This document shows positions 7,039 to 15,959 of a stretch of 45,560 nt of DNA, piece by piece (the stretch's first letter is position 1; each line of letters starts with the position of its first letter). A program made the position numbers and the translations under genes. The notes below the pieces were generated by a model, which had not been told where the DNA came from, ran no database searches, and saw nothing but the letters and a program-made list of their open reading frames with translations. The stretch comes from a virus. The DNA lies in IMG/VR virus record IMGVR_UViG_3300026280_000004, positions 1 through 45,560 of that record; one strand, written 5' to 3'.

Positions 7039-7982
7039 AATTCTAAGATTTTTGAATAGATAGCTTTTTGTAAGTCAGGATTTTCTATTACAGTTTGTAA
7101 AGAAGCTGGTCTATTTCCTCCTAATTTTTGTCCTTCAAAGAAATAAGAATTTCCTTCTCTAGTAATTACACCTAATTCTATAGCTCCAAAGAATAAAGAA
7201 TGGATTTCATCAAATCCTTCTGTAGGAATTAAAATTAGAGAACAAGATTTATAAGGTATAGTTAATTTATTTTTTACTGCTTTTACTTCTAATTCAAATC
7301 CTTTATATAAAGAACTATCTTCTGAGGCTATTAAATTTTTTCTTTTTACTGAAAGTCTAATAGAAGAATAGAATTTTAAAGCATTTCCTCCAGGAGTAAT
7401 TTCTGGAGATCCATAAGTTCCTATAGAGCTTCTAGTTTGATTAATAAAAATTAAGCTAGTTTTCTCTTTTCCTAATTGAGGAACTAAAATTCTTAAAGCT
7501 TGTCCTAACATTCTAGCTTGTAATCCAATATTAGCTTCTCCAATATCTCCATCTATTTCAGCTTTTGGAACTAAAGCTGCAACGCTATCTACAATAATTA
7601 ATCCTACTTTTCCTATAGCTTCTCTTACAATATTAAGAGCTTCTTCTCCATAAGTAGGTTGAACAAAGATTTGATCTTCTACATTAAAGACTTTTAAATA
7701 ATCTAAATCTAAAGCATGTTCTGCATCTATATAAAGAATTGGATATCCTGATTCCTTAAAAGATTTAGCTATTTGTAAACATATAGAAGTTTTTCCTGAA
7801 GAAGGTGCTCCATAAATTTCTATTAATCTTCCGAAAGGAACTCCTCCTCCTAAAACCCAATCTAAATTAGCTAATTTTGTACTAATAGTTTCTATCTGAA
7901 GATGGTTTTTTTCAGGATTCTGAAAATCTATTACAGAATTAGGAAACTTCTTTTTTAATAGATTTTTTAAGTCCTCATTCAT
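7035..7982 (-). CDS. recA: RecA/UvsX-type recombinase
   Basis: This protein catalyses homologous pairing and strand exchange and would drive recombination-dependent replication. Visible motifs: Walker A GAPSSGKT (residues 58-65), the YIDAEHALD block with the ATP-activating Glu at 88, Walker B LIIVDS (128-133), and FINQTR (179-184) followed by the loop ending in PGGNALKFYSS. These match bacterial RecA more closely than T4 UvsX. At 315 residues it is shorter than bacterial RecA (about 350), mostly at the C-terminus. Start at the first of two nearby ATGs follows an AGGAGG site. It heads a coupled operon with the HNH-like and ssDNA-binding candidates. Confidence 0.95.
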   Translation of the reverse strand: MNEDLKNLLKKKFPNSVIDFQNPEKNHLQIETISTKLANLDWVLGGGVPFGRLIEIYGAPSSGKTSICLQIAKSFKESGYPILYIDAEHALDLDYLKVFNVEDQIFVQPTYGEEALNIVREAIGKVGLIIVDSVAALVPKAEIDGDIGEANIGLQARMLGQALRILVPQLGKEKTSLIFINQTRSSIGTYGSPEITPGGNALKFYSSIRLSVKRKNLIASEDSSLYKGFELEVKAVKNKLTIPYKSCSLILIPTEGFDEIHSLFFGAIELGVITREGNSYFFEGQKLGGNRPASLQTVIENPDLQKAIYSKILEL

Positions 7983-8014
7983 AAATTTTACCTCCTAATT
8001 AATTTTTATCAAAT

Positions 8015-8022
8015 TATTTATA
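8015..8022 (-). promoter_or_regulatory. Possible TATAAATA promoter element before recA
   Basis: The 46-base gap upstream of recA contains TATAAATA on the minus strand, 33 bases before the start codon, with the AGGAGG site between. It equals the T4 late promoter core, and the window encodes a possible sigma-like factor. Chance occurrence is quite possible at this base composition. Confidence 0.2.
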
Positions 8023-8028
8023 TTAGTC

Positions 8029-8445
8029 CTATTGTAAATTAGATTTATATAAATTTAGTGATTTGACTAAAGTTTTTATAAAAGTAATTACAAAATCTTT
8101 AGCTTCCTCTATTTTTTTAGAATTTTCAGAAGAATCTTCTTCTTCAGACGCTATAAGTTTTATATTTTTCTTAGAAATCCAATCTTCCAAAATAAGATCT
8201 AAAAAATTAGATAAAATTAAATCTACTTGTTTAGCTAAAGTAATAGGATTACCTCTTGAAGATTCATATATTTTAGCTAATTTTTCTATAATATCCTTTA
8301 TGTAGGAATTGGATATATAAGTATCCTGTCTTTCTGATTTAAAAAGATCAGAAAGTTCTTCACTTGAAGCTTCTAATAATAACAATTGCTCTTTGTCTAC
8401 TTTAATTTTAGCTTTCAATTCTTGTATATTTAATTGGTCTTTCAT
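8029..8445 (-). CDS. Unknown helical protein, 138 residues
   Basis: Not recognised. The ATG at 8445 follows AAGAGGT and overlaps the upstream gene by 38 bases. The protein is almost entirely alpha-helical by composition, with a coiled-coil-like N-terminus (LKAKIKVDKEQLLLLEASSE) and an acidic stretch near residues 100-106 (SEEEDSS). Its position directly before recA is where a UvsY-like recombination mediator might sit, and its small helical nature would fit, but there is no motif to confirm that. Confidence 0.65.
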   Translation of the reverse strand: MKDQLNIQELKAKIKVDKEQLLLLEASSEELSDLFKSERQDTYISNSYIKDIIEKLAKIYESSRGNPITLAKQVDLILSNFLDLILEDWISKKNIKLIASEEEDSSENSKKIEEAKDFVITFIKTLVKSLNLYKSNLQ

Positions 8446-9082
8446 CTTTTAGTACCTCTTTTAAATAGTTTTCTAAGTTAAAATCATTTATAAATTTTAT
8501 AGTATAAGGATAGATTTTTATAATTTTATTCTCTTTATCATATAGAATAGCATTGGAATTTATCTTTAGTAAGTAATTCAAAAAGAAGGATGGATCTTTT
8601 CTTACTATTTTAGAAAAGGATTTTTTTCCTATAAAAAAAGCATTAGTATGATTAATTTCTAAAGTATAGTCTTTTTTTCTAGATTCTCTTAAGAGAGAAG
8701 ATAAAGGCTTTTTAGCTGCAAATAAAAGTATTGTTTCTCCATCATTTATATTTAGTCTAAATATATCTTCTAATAGATAAATTCTATCAATTTTAGCTTT
8801 TCTAATTTGTAAATTTTCTGTTAGAATTAGATTATAATTAAAATGTACTTCAGGAAAGAATGGATAGAACTTATACGTTATAAAGATTTTTATATCATCT
8901 AAAGAATCTACATACTTTAAAGGATTTATATAATTAAACTTATAATTAGATAAAATAAGTAGAGGTTTTTCCTTTATGATAGGAAGAGGTAAATGTAAAA
9001 TATATTTTTCTACTAGATTTTCTACCTTACCCTCTTCGAACCTGTTGAATATCAACTTCTGAGTTTGTACTTGTTGTTCCAT
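8408..9082 (-). CDS. Unknown protein, 224 residues
   Basis: Not recognised. The start at 9082 has a very good site (AAGGAGGAACAA then ATG) although it lies 56 bases inside the upstream gene, so the overlap is probably real. The protein is beta-rich and aromatic (SNYKFNYINPL; YKFYPFFPEVHFNYNLIL near residues 70-87) with many Lys and Ile. No cysteine cluster, Walker motif or membrane span is visible. It belongs to the run between the candidate clamp and recA, so a DNA-metabolism role is plausible only from position. Confidence 0.65.
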   Translation of the reverse strand: MEQQVQTQKLIFNRFEEGKVENLVEKYILHLPLPIIKEKPLLILSNYKFNYINPLKYVDSLDDIKIFITYKFYPFFPEVHFNYNLILTENLQIRKAKIDRIYLLEDIFRLNINDGETILLFAAKKPLSSLLRESRKKDYTLEINHTNAFFIGKKSFSKIVRKDPSFFLNYLLKINSNAILYDKENKIIKIYPYTIKFINDFNLENYLKEVLKDERPIKYTRIES

Positions 9083-9392
9083 TTGTTCCTCCTTCTTGAT
9101 TTTTTACTCTTCTAAATTCTCTAACTTGATAAAGACTGTAACTTCCTACTACATTAAAGATTAGAACCTCTATTAAATCTAAAGCTCTTCCCAATAGAGA
9201 ATTCATTTGATTCACATCAATATTTATAAAATTTTTATTTATAATAATAAATAAAAAAATTATTAGAAAGGTGAAATAAATAATTATTGCAATGCTAAAA
9301 AAAATTAAGCTTAATAGGGCTAATCCTTTAGTGTAAGACTTATTATTTACTCTTTCATCAAAAAATAATAAATTTTCTAATTTTTTAAACAT
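9027..9392 (-). CDS. Small membrane protein, 121 residues
   Basis: Not recognised. A very hydrophobic stretch (about residues 22-53, LLSLIFFSIAIIIYFTFLII and on) could span the membrane, and a second weaker one lies near 74-92. The tail is hydrophilic and ends in Gly/Thr/Asn-rich sequence (EGGTNGTTSTNSEVD) and RRG. There is no clear ribosome binding site at the ATG at 9392. The last 56 bases overlap the following gene in another frame. Confidence 0.55.
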   Translation of the reverse strand: MFKKLENLLFFDERVNNKSYTKGLALLSLIFFSIAIIIYFTFLIIFLFIIINKNFINIDVNQMNSLLGRALDLIEVLIFNVVGSYSLYQVREFRRVKNQEGGTNGTTSTNSEVDIQQVRRG

Positions 9393-9399
9393 ATATTTA

Positions 9400-10557
9400 T
9401 TATAGTAAAATTAAATTTTCAAAATCTGAATAAACTTCTTTAGCTAATTCTATTCTTCCTTTTACTAAGAAATTATCTTTTTCAGAAATTCCTATTTCTA
9501 AAAAAGACATATTTTTTAGATGAGCTATATATGATAAAATAAACATAGGAATATTTACAGCAATAGATTCTTTAAATGTAGAATAAGCATTTTCAATATA
9601 TCTTTCCATAGTATAGGATTCTAAATCTACTGCCATATAAATATACTTATCAAAAAACTTTAAACTTATAAGATCGTTCTTTCTAGTAGAAAATGTTCTT
9701 AAAGAAAATTTTAAGAAATTAACAAACTCTGTTGGATCACGAAATACACTCTTATATTTAAAGTCTTCATTTTCAAAAGAAATAATATTAGATGGTTTTA
9801 AGCTATAAAACATTACATCCCTACAAAAAGAAGGATTTACCATAAAATAAGTTTCATTTTCAAAAACATCAAAATAAAAATCTTTTATCTTAAATCCTCT
9901 TATTTTAAATCTATTATGGTCATATCTTAATTTCCATCCATCTACAGATAAATAAAAATATTTAGCTAATAAATATAAAACTTCTAAATTGAAAGAAAAA
10001 GGACTTTCTATTTCTGAAGGTAAAGTAAACTTAAATTTCATATTTCCTTTCTGATAGATTAATAGATTCTCTTTCATAAGACCTTCATAATTTTTATGGC
10101 TAAGATCTAAAAAGAATAAAGAAGAAGCTATATTAGCTACAGGAATGGAATATATTTTTGTAAAAGGTTTACTTTCTACTATAGATTTTATACTGTCAAA
10201 ATTAATATAAGCTAGGCTATTTTCTTTTATGTTATCTTTCAGAACTAAATTAATATCTATAAACTTAGTAATTAGGAATTCTTTAGTAATTTCAAATTCT
10301 ACATTAAGAGTTTTTAGCTTATGTTCTCTTATAGCTTTTAGATATTTAAAAGGACTAACAATATCATAAGCTAAATCAGGAATATTAGAAGTAATTTCAT
10401 ATTCAAAAAATATAGCTATTTCTGTAGTCTTATAAGAAATTAAAAAGAAAGGAACATTATCTTTTACTACAAAAAAGAAAGTAGGTGGTCTTATTCCTTT
10501 TACCAATGCTATAAATAATGAGGCTAATATTTTTGGAGTTAATTTTGCTTTAATCAT
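9400..10557 (-). CDS. Candidate DNA sliding clamp (DnaN-like)
   Basis: This 385-residue protein has the size of a bacterial beta clamp (about 370) and a long beta/alpha repeating pattern without catalytic motifs. The C-terminal part resembles the third clamp domain: NDLISLKFFDKYIYMAVDLE, then AVNIPMFILSYIAHLKNMSF and LEIGISEKDNFLVKGRIEL. Clamps encircle DNA and tether the polymerase. In T4 the clamp gene is close to genes 46 and 47, as here. The start is coupled to the upstream gene (ATGA) and has GAGGA before it. No clamp loader was recognised. This is a weak fold-level guess; a structural or unknown protein remains possible. Confidence 0.35.
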   Translation of the reverse strand: MIKAKLTPKILASLFIALVKGIRPPTFFFVVKDNVPFFLISYKTTEIAIFFEYEITSNIPDLAYDIVSPFKYLKAIREHKLKTLNVEFEITKEFLITKFIDINLVLKDNIKENSLAYINFDSIKSIVESKPFTKIYSIPVANIASSLFFLDLSHKNYEGLMKENLLIYQKGNMKFKFTLPSEIESPFSFNLEVLYLLAKYFYLSVDGWKLRYDHNRFKIRGFKIKDFYFDVFENETYFMVNPSFCRDVMFYSLKPSNIISFENEDFKYKSVFRDPTEFVNFLKFSLRTFSTRKNDLISLKFFDKYIYMAVDLESYTMERYIENAYSTFKESIAVNIPMFILSYIAHLKNMSFLEIGISEKDNFLVKGRIELAKEVYSDFENLILL

Positions 10558-10946
10558 AAAAAGTCCTCAAAAGCTATTTCTTTATAATTTGATAAATCTA
10601 TCATATCAATTCTAAATTGTAAAGAATTCTCTTTTTTAGTAAAAAGGTAAGTTAAATCATCTTCTTCCATTAAATCTCTTTTTTTAAAATGATTTAATGC
10701 TACATAAGAAAAAAGATTTCTAAGAGAAGATAGTAAAAAAGTTCTATAATTTTCTTTATTTAAGAAATATTCTCCTCTTTCTGTCAAATAAATAGCCGCA
10801 TCTAAAAAAACATCAAATTTAAGATCCTTCTTAGTTTTAAGCTTTATTCTAAAATGTAAGTGAGGAAATGATTCTTCAAAATGTTGGGTCATTATATCGC
10901 CTACTTTTATAGCAGGAGAATATAATAAAAGTTCATGTCTACTCAT
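10554..10946 (-). CDS. Unknown protein, 130 residues
   Basis: Not recognised. It lies between the gp46-like gene and the candidate clamp, overlapping the latter by four bases. The sequence is mixed alpha/beta (HLHFRIKLKTKKDLKFDVFL near residues 30-49) and acidic at the end. In T4 the small gene rpbA lies in the corresponding place between genes 45 and 46, but I see no sequence evidence that this is RpbA. Confidence 0.65.
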   Translation of the reverse strand: MSRHELLLYSPAIKVGDIMTQHFEESFPHLHFRIKLKTKKDLKFDVFLDAAIYLTERGEYFLNKENYRTFLLSSLRNLFSYVALNHFKKRDLMEEDDLTYLFTKKENSLQFRIDMIDLSNYKEIAFEDFL

Positions 10947-10960
10947 TGTTCTTTATATAA

Positions 10961-13114
10961 TCATAGTAAGATAAAATTTGCTATATACTTATTACTATCC
11001 AAATACTTTTTATGAGAAACATAGAATATTTGAAACTCTTTTAAATTAGTTAAAAAGTCAAATAATTTTTCTGAATTATCTTCAGAGGCAGATTCATCAG
11101 CTTCGTCTAATATTAGCAAATTATAATTATAGAATTTAGAAAAGCTAGCTCTTAAGGCTAAAGATAATAATTGCAATTCAAATCCAGAAGCTAAATCTAT
11201 AGAAACATATTGATTATTAGAATCTAAATAATAAATCTTTAAGGTATTATTTTCGTATTCTATTTTTATTTTGTATTTAGGATATACTTCTTCTAGAAAA
11301 GAATTTACTATAGTTTCTATAGCAGTTATTCCTTCTTGTAAAATAAAAGCAGAAAAATTTCCTAAAGCATATTTTATAAAATCCTTAATTAAAGAAATTT
11401 TAGTTTCTAATAATCCTATGTTTGTAGTATTAGATTCCATAATAGTTTTTATTTCATTTATCTTTTTAAAATTTTCTTTTAATTCAGCTAAAAGATTTTC
11501 TTTAGATATATACTTCTCATAAATATCTTTAATCCATTTTTCTTTAGTAAAAGATGGTCTATTTCTTATTTTTAAATTAGAAGGAATCGCCTTTAAATCT
11601 TTTAAAGTTTTTTCATATTCTTCTCTTATAGAAGATTCCTCTTTTAGAAAGTTTTCAGTATATAATAAAGCTGATTTCAATCTAGTTTTTAAAATCTTAA
11701 ATCTATCTAATTTTCTTTCTATATTACTTTTTTCTAATTCTAATTTTTTTAGAAGCTTTTTATCATACTTAGGCTTTATAGAAAGAATTTTTTCTTTAAG
11801 AGCAGAAATTTCTTTATTTTTATCTTCTAAGTCTATTTCTAAAGATTCTTTTTTAGCTAAAGCTTTTTCATAAGTAGCTTTTAATTTTCTTTTTTCCTCT
11901 AATCTTAAAGAAAGAGTTTCTAATTCTTCTTTTAATTTCTTTTCTTCTTGAATTAAATGATCTAAGCTAGTATGAAATTTCGAACCACAAACAAAACATT
12001 CTCCTAGTTCAGCTGCTTTCTTTTGATTAGCATTCTTTTCTAAGCTATATTGTAAGGAAGATTTTTTCTTTTCTAAATTTATTATTGAAGATTCTATATC
12101 TTTTAGACCTTCTTTTGAGAAAGATTCAAATTCCTTAAAATGCTTTCTTATAGAACTTCTTTTTGATTTTAAAGACATATATTCCTTAAATAAAGTTATT
12201 TTTTCTTTAGCTAATAATAGATTTTCATTTTGATCTTTTAATTGGTCCTTAATTAAAAGAAGATTAGAATTTAATACAGTTTCTTTTTGTTCTATTAAAG
12301 AAAATAATCTTTCTATTTTTTCTTTATAATATTTTTTGGCTTTAATAGAAACTAATTTTTCATTTAATTCTTCTTTTTTTGATTCTAATCTCTTTTTCTT
12401 TTCTATTAGATTTACTTCTTCTAAGTATTTAATTAAATCTTCTTCATATTTTTGTTTAAGTTGGTTAAGCTTATTATAAATCTTTTTAGCTTTTCTTATT
12501 TTTTTAGAATCTATATTAGATAGTTTTTTCTCTATAGAAGAAAAATTATTTAAAGAAACTTCATAAGCTTTATTGGTTTCAATAAGAACTTTTATATTAT
12601 CAGAAAATTCTTTAGCTTTGTCCTTTAAAAGATTTTCTAATAGCCTTAGCTTTTCTATTCTAAATAGATCTCTTAATAATTTAGCTTTAGTAGCATCTGA
12701 AGAAAAGATAAAATCAGTACTTCTATGTTGTAAAGAAATACAAGAATTTAAGAAAATATCTTTCTCTAATCCAATTGAATTTAAATACTCATAAATCTCA
12801 GCCTTTTTTGTAAGAGTTTTATTCTTTAGTCTCAATTCTACTTCCTTATTGGAAGAATCTACATAAATTCTAGAAGTTATAGGACCAACTGATGGAACTT
12901 CATATTCTAAAATTATTTCTAAAAATCTTTTTCCTTTCTTTATATATTCAGTTAAAGAAGTAGAAGAATTAGGTAATAAGGCTATTTTTATAGCTTCTAT
13001 TAAAGAAGATTTTCCAGAACCATTAGGTCCTTTTATTATATTTATATGGTCAAAATTTAATTTAATATGATCTAAGCTTTTAAAGTTTTTTACTTCTAAA
13101 CTTTTTATATACAT
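10961..13114 (-). CDS. Recombination endonuclease subunit gp46 (SbcC/Rad50-like ATPase)
   Basis: This is the SMC-type ATPase that pairs with the Mre11-like nuclease encoded 1.4 kb upstream. Walker A GPNGSGKSS lies at residues 29-37, a Q-loop region near SLQHRS (about 127-132), and long coiled coils cover about 170-370 and 380-560. A zinc-hook CFVC sits at 373-376, and LASGFELQLLSLALRA serves as the ABC signature. Walker B ILDEADE is near 668-674 and the switch His is in YVSHKK. The complex resects DNA ends for recombination-dependent replication and degrades host DNA. At 717 residues it is longer than T4 gp46 (about 560) and shorter than SbcC. An AGGAGG site supports the start. Confidence 0.93.
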   Translation of the reverse strand: MYIKSLEVKNFKSLDHIKLNFDHINIIKGPNGSGKSSLIEAIKIALLPNSSTSLTEYIKKGKRFLEIILEYEVPSVGPITSRIYVDSSNKEVELRLKNKTLTKKAEIYEYLNSIGLEKDIFLNSCISLQHRSTDFIFSSDATKAKLLRDLFRIEKLRLLENLLKDKAKEFSDNIKVLIETNKAYEVSLNNFSSIEKKLSNIDSKKIRKAKKIYNKLNQLKQKYEEDLIKYLEEVNLIEKKKRLESKKEELNEKLVSIKAKKYYKEKIERLFSLIEQKETVLNSNLLLIKDQLKDQNENLLLAKEKITLFKEYMSLKSKRSSIRKHFKEFESFSKEGLKDIESSIINLEKKKSSLQYSLEKNANQKKAAELGECFVCGSKFHTSLDHLIQEEKKLKEELETLSLRLEEKRKLKATYEKALAKKESLEIDLEDKNKEISALKEKILSIKPKYDKKLLKKLELEKSNIERKLDRFKILKTRLKSALLYTENFLKEESSIREEYEKTLKDLKAIPSNLKIRNRPSFTKEKWIKDIYEKYISKENLLAELKENFKKINEIKTIMESNTTNIGLLETKISLIKDFIKYALGNFSAFILQEGITAIETIVNSFLEEVYPKYKIKIEYENNTLKIYYLDSNNQYVSIDLASGFELQLLSLALRASFSKFYNYNLLILDEADESASEDNSEKLFDFLTNLKEFQIFYVSHKKYLDSNKYIANFILL

Positions 13115-13154
13115 AAAATTTTATCCTCCTAAACTTTACTATTAAGTATATAAT

Positions 13155-13736
13155 ATGAATAATAAATACAGTGTACATACAAAACAATTTGAACATGAAG
13201 CCATAGCTAAAAAAATTTTATATATTTTTAGTACAGATAAAGAAGCTAAATTAATTTTAAAAGGATTTGATGGAGCCTTATCTTTAGTCTATCCTAGACC
13301 TGATATTCTTTATGGACTTATATTTAAAGATGAATTTTTTCAAACTCACTACGGTACTCTTCATATAGAATATTATACTATACAACAAGAAGAAATTCCT
13401 TTTGGTGATTATGAATTCTATTCTTCTAAATTATTAAAGACTTTAGTAGAAATTATAAAAGAGGAAGAAGAATCTTTAAAGAAACCAGATCCTCATACAT
13501 TACCATTTCATGCTTCTATAACTAGATTAGGAACTAATCTTAAGAAAATTAGTTCTGAAATAAATTCAATTCATATTTCTTATAAATTATATTTAACTCT
13601 TAGCTTAACAGATGATACTTTTAAATTTGATAAAAATAAAGTACCTTCAGCTATTAAGATTAGTTCTGGTAATATTTCTTTAATTCCTTCTCCTGAAGGA
13701 ATAGTAACTTCTTCAGAGAGTTCTCAAGGAGAATAG
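13155..13736 (+). CDS. Unknown protein, the only plus-strand gene
   Basis: Not recognised. It is 193 residues, MNNKYSVHTKQFEHEAIAKK at the start and a Ser/Glu-rich end (VTSSESSQGE). A beta-like core (THYGTLHIEYYTIQQEEIPF, near 69-88) is followed by a Glu/Lys helix. Codon choice matches neighbouring genes and no minus-strand ORF covers this stretch, so it is probably real. It has no clear ribosome binding site. TATAAT at 13149-13154 directly abuts the ATG, too close to be its promoter. Its last 77 bases overlap the primase gene in antisense. A lone inverted gene often marks a separately acquired accessory gene, but no function can be inferred. Confidence 0.6.
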   Translation: MNNKYSVHTKQFEHEAIAKKILYIFSTDKEAKLILKGFDGALSLVYPRPDILYGLIFKDEFFQTHYGTLHIEYYTIQQEEIPFGDYEFYSSKLLKTLVEIIKEEEESLKKPDPHTLPFHASITRLGTNLKKISSEINSIHISYKLYLTLSLTDDTFKFDKNKVPSAIKISSGNISLIPSPEGIVTSSESSQGE

Positions 13737-14559
13737 GATATATTTCTTTAAAGGAGTAAATTCTATTAAAGTATTTTAAAAAGTCTTCTTCTGAATCATC
13801 TACTGAAATTACAAAATATAATTTTTCCTCCTCTATATTTTTTATAAAATTTAAAATCATTTTCTTTCCAGCTTCATCTAAATCAGGAACCAATATAATT
13901 CTTTTAAATTTAGAAAGTATTTTAAACTGTTCGGTAGTTACATTACTACTTAATGTAGCAGTAACATTTTTAGAAATGTGATTCCATATTTTAGCTATTC
14001 CTGAAATTCCTTCTTTTACATATAGTTCTTTAGAGAAATCTAGATTTTCTTGATTAAAAATAAAATCTTTTTCCATATTTTTTGGATAAAGAACTTTAGG
14101 CTGATTTCTATTAGAAGGAACTTCTTTTATTTTTCTTAGCTCATAATTATCTTTAGGTAAAGGAATAATACAATATCCTTCTTTTCTAGTATATAATCTA
14201 ATATTAAAATTTCTTACAAAAGGTAAAGTCCATCCTCTCTTAATACAATATTCAAAGCTATTTGGATTTACGTATGGATATTTAAAGTAATCTATTTTTG
14301 GTTTAAAAGGAATTACATTTTTAGTCTTATCTAAAAAGATTTTTCTAAAAGAACCTTGCTTAAAAAGAAAATTAGGTACAAATTTACCACAAGAAAAACA
14401 TTTAAAATTAGCAGAAGAATCTTCTGATATAAAAATAAAAGCATTACCAAATTCTCTATCATTATGAAAAGGGCATAAGACTTCAAAATAGTCTTCATAT
14501 ATTTTACCTATTTTTAAATTTTTATTCTTCGCTAATTGTATATAATTGCCTAAATGCAT
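13660..14559 (-). CDS. DnaG-type DNA primase
   Basis: This enzyme would make RNA primers for lagging-strand synthesis. An N-terminal zinc-binding set is visible as CPFH (Cys29, His32) and CFSC (Cys54, Cys57). A Toprim-type catalytic region follows with KEG (Glu183) and PDLDEAG (Asp226, Asp228). At 299 residues it is compact, like T4 gp61 (about 340), and lacks the helicase-binding C-terminal domain of DnaG. GAGGAGGT precedes the ATG. It overlaps gp47 by 38 bases upstream and the plus-strand gene by 77 bases at its 3' end. The DnaB-type helicase four genes upstream is its natural partner. Confidence 0.85.
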   Translation of the reverse strand: MHLGNYIQLAKNKNLKIGKIYEDYFEVLCPFHNDREFGNAFIFISEDSSANFKCFSCGKFVPNFLFKQGSFRKIFLDKTKNVIPFKPKIDYFKYPYVNPNSFEYCIKRGWTLPFVRNFNIRLYTRKEGYCIIPLPKDNYELRKIKEVPSNRNQPKVLYPKNMEKDFIFNQENLDFSKELYVKEGISGIAKIWNHISKNVTATLSSNVTTEQFKILSKFKRIILVPDLDEAGKKMILNFIKNIEEEKLYFVISVDDSEEDFLKYFNRIYSFKEIYPILLENSLKKLLFLQEKELKKYYQN

Positions 14560-15496
14560 CTTTTACCTCCTCTAAAATTAAACCATATTTCTTTTCTAAT
14601 TCTTTTGTTAAGAATTTTTCTAAAAATATTTTTTCTAAATTCATATTTTGAAAAGTAGAAGAATCTATATTTACATTTAGTTCCATTTCTTTCTTTTTAG
14701 TTGTAGATTCTATTATTTTATATTCTATTCCTAATTTTTGTAATTTTTCTTTAGCTTCTATAAGATTAGGACAATTATAAACTAAATAAATATTTAGTTC
14801 TTCTTTATTTACTTGATCTAAATCTTTATAATCTATAGGAACATACTTTAAGAATTCTGGTATTTCTTTTACTTCGTACTTTCCATCTTCTATTTCTAAG
14901 TAATATTTTCTAGTAGTATGTTCTCCAAATCTAGTAGGTAATACAGAACCTAAACATAATTTTTTATCTTTAGGAACAAAGAAAGAATTATGAATATGTC
15001 CTATTATTTCTAAGCTTTTAGGAGTATAAGGAAGTTGAATTTCGTCTGGTTGACCAAAATTAGAACCTACAAAAGCATAATGACCTAAAGTAAAATTAGG
15101 TATTTCTTTAGGAATATAATCTAAATATTTTTCTCTATCTAAGAAAGGGTAGAAGCCAAATAAATTATGTTCTATTTCAATAAAAGATAATTCTTCTATT
15201 ATATGAACATTTTTTAAAGGTTCAAAAATAGTTAAAGCATTTCCTTTAGAATTTTTATCATGATTTCCTGTTACTAAATATACTTCTTTAAATTTAGAAA
15301 GAACTTTATAAAATTCTTTTATAAAGAAAAAATTAAAATCATTAGGAGAATCTAAAACATCTCCAGAAAAGATTACTGTATTTTTATCATTAGCATAATT
15401 TTCTTCTAACCATTTTAAGAATTCTAATATAGCTAAACTATAATTGTTTTTGTGCAAATACTTAGGCAAATGTAAGTCTCCAAATATTAAAATCAT
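14522..15496 (-). CDS. Recombination endonuclease subunit gp47 (SbcD/Mre11-like)
   Basis: This is the metal-dependent nuclease partner of the gp46-like ATPase. All calcineurin-type phosphoesterase motifs are present: GDLH (Asp7, His9), SGDVLD (Asp46), TGNHDK (Asn78, His79), LGH (His139) and GHIHN (His167, His169). The length of 324 residues matches T4 gp47 (about 339). AAGGAGG precedes the ATG. It is separated from gp46 by the primase and the plus-strand gene, whereas in T4 genes 46 and 47 are neighbours. Confidence 0.93.
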   Translation of the reverse strand: MILIFGDLHLPKYLHKNNYSLAILEFLKWLEENYANDKNTVIFSGDVLDSPNDFNFFFIKEFYKVLSKFKEVYLVTGNHDKNSKGNALTIFEPLKNVHIIEELSFIEIEHNLFGFYPFLDREKYLDYIPKEIPNFTLGHYAFVGSNFGQPDEIQLPYTPKSLEIIGHIHNSFFVPKDKKLCLGSVLPTRFGEHTTRKYYLEIEDGKYEVKEIPEFLKYVPIDYKDLDQVNKEELNIYLVYNCPNLIEAKEKLQKLGIEYKIIESTTKKKEMELNVNIDSSTFQNMNLEKIFLEKFLTKELEKKYGLILEEVKDAFRQLYTISEE

Positions 15497-15509
15497 TTTT
15501 TAATCCTCC

Positions 15510-15956
15510 TTAATTTAAAAAAATTTCTTCAAATGAATATTTAGCTCTTACCTCTTTCAAGAAATAAACATAATATTTTTTTATATAAATAAAAAAATCA
15601 TTTTTTGAAAGATGTCTTTTTGTTCCTATAAATATCCCTTTTTTACATTTTATAAAGAAAAAAGAATTTTTATCTTCAGGAAGTTTGCTTATTATTTTTT
15701 CTAAAGTATTAAGATCATTTAAAGTAAAATTAGAATAATATTTAGCTTCTATATAGAGAGAATCTATCCTAGGATCTTCTAAAAAGCAAATTAGATCTCC
15801 ACAAAGCTTAGAAGATTTATTATGTAGATAAGTAGTACCAGATCCTAAATCTCTCCAAAATATTAAGTCTTTAGCTTTTTCATCTTTAAAATACCATTTA
15901 GATAATATTTTAGCTAATTCTCTTTCAAATTGATTTCCTTTCCTTTTTGGATTCAT
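15510..15956 (-). CDS. PD-(D/E)XK nuclease, possibly a Holliday junction resolvase
   Basis: The 148-residue protein has the restriction-fold pattern: GNQFERELAKILSK with Glu11 and Glu13, then GSGTTYLHNKSSKLCGDLIC with Asp54, then YIEAKYYS with Glu70 and Lys72. This layout is common in archaeal-type Hjc and phage resolvase-like nucleases that cut branched DNA. It lies between gp47 and the helicase in the recombination operon, which fits a junction-resolving or end-processing job. No ribosome binding site is visible and it closely follows the zinc-ribbon gene, so coupling is likely. It could also be a different PD-(D/E)XK nuclease. Confidence 0.65.
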   Translation of the reverse strand: MNPKRKGNQFERELAKILSKWYFKDEKAKDLIFWRDLGSGTTYLHNKSSKLCGDLICFLEDPRIDSLYIEAKYYSNFTLNDLNTLEKIISKLPEDKNSFFFIKCKKGIFIGTKRHLSKNDFFIYIKKYYVYFLKEVRAKYSFEEIFLN

Positions 15957-15959
15957 ATT

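Noticed and set aside
8679-8705. Palindrome TCTCTTAAGAGA inside a coding region
   Set aside because: It has no loop of suitable size for a stable hairpin and is far from the gene start; probably chance.
13149-13154. TATAAT as promoter of the plus-strand gene
   Set aside because: It ends one base before the ATG, so transcription would start inside the gene, and no matching -35 element is present.
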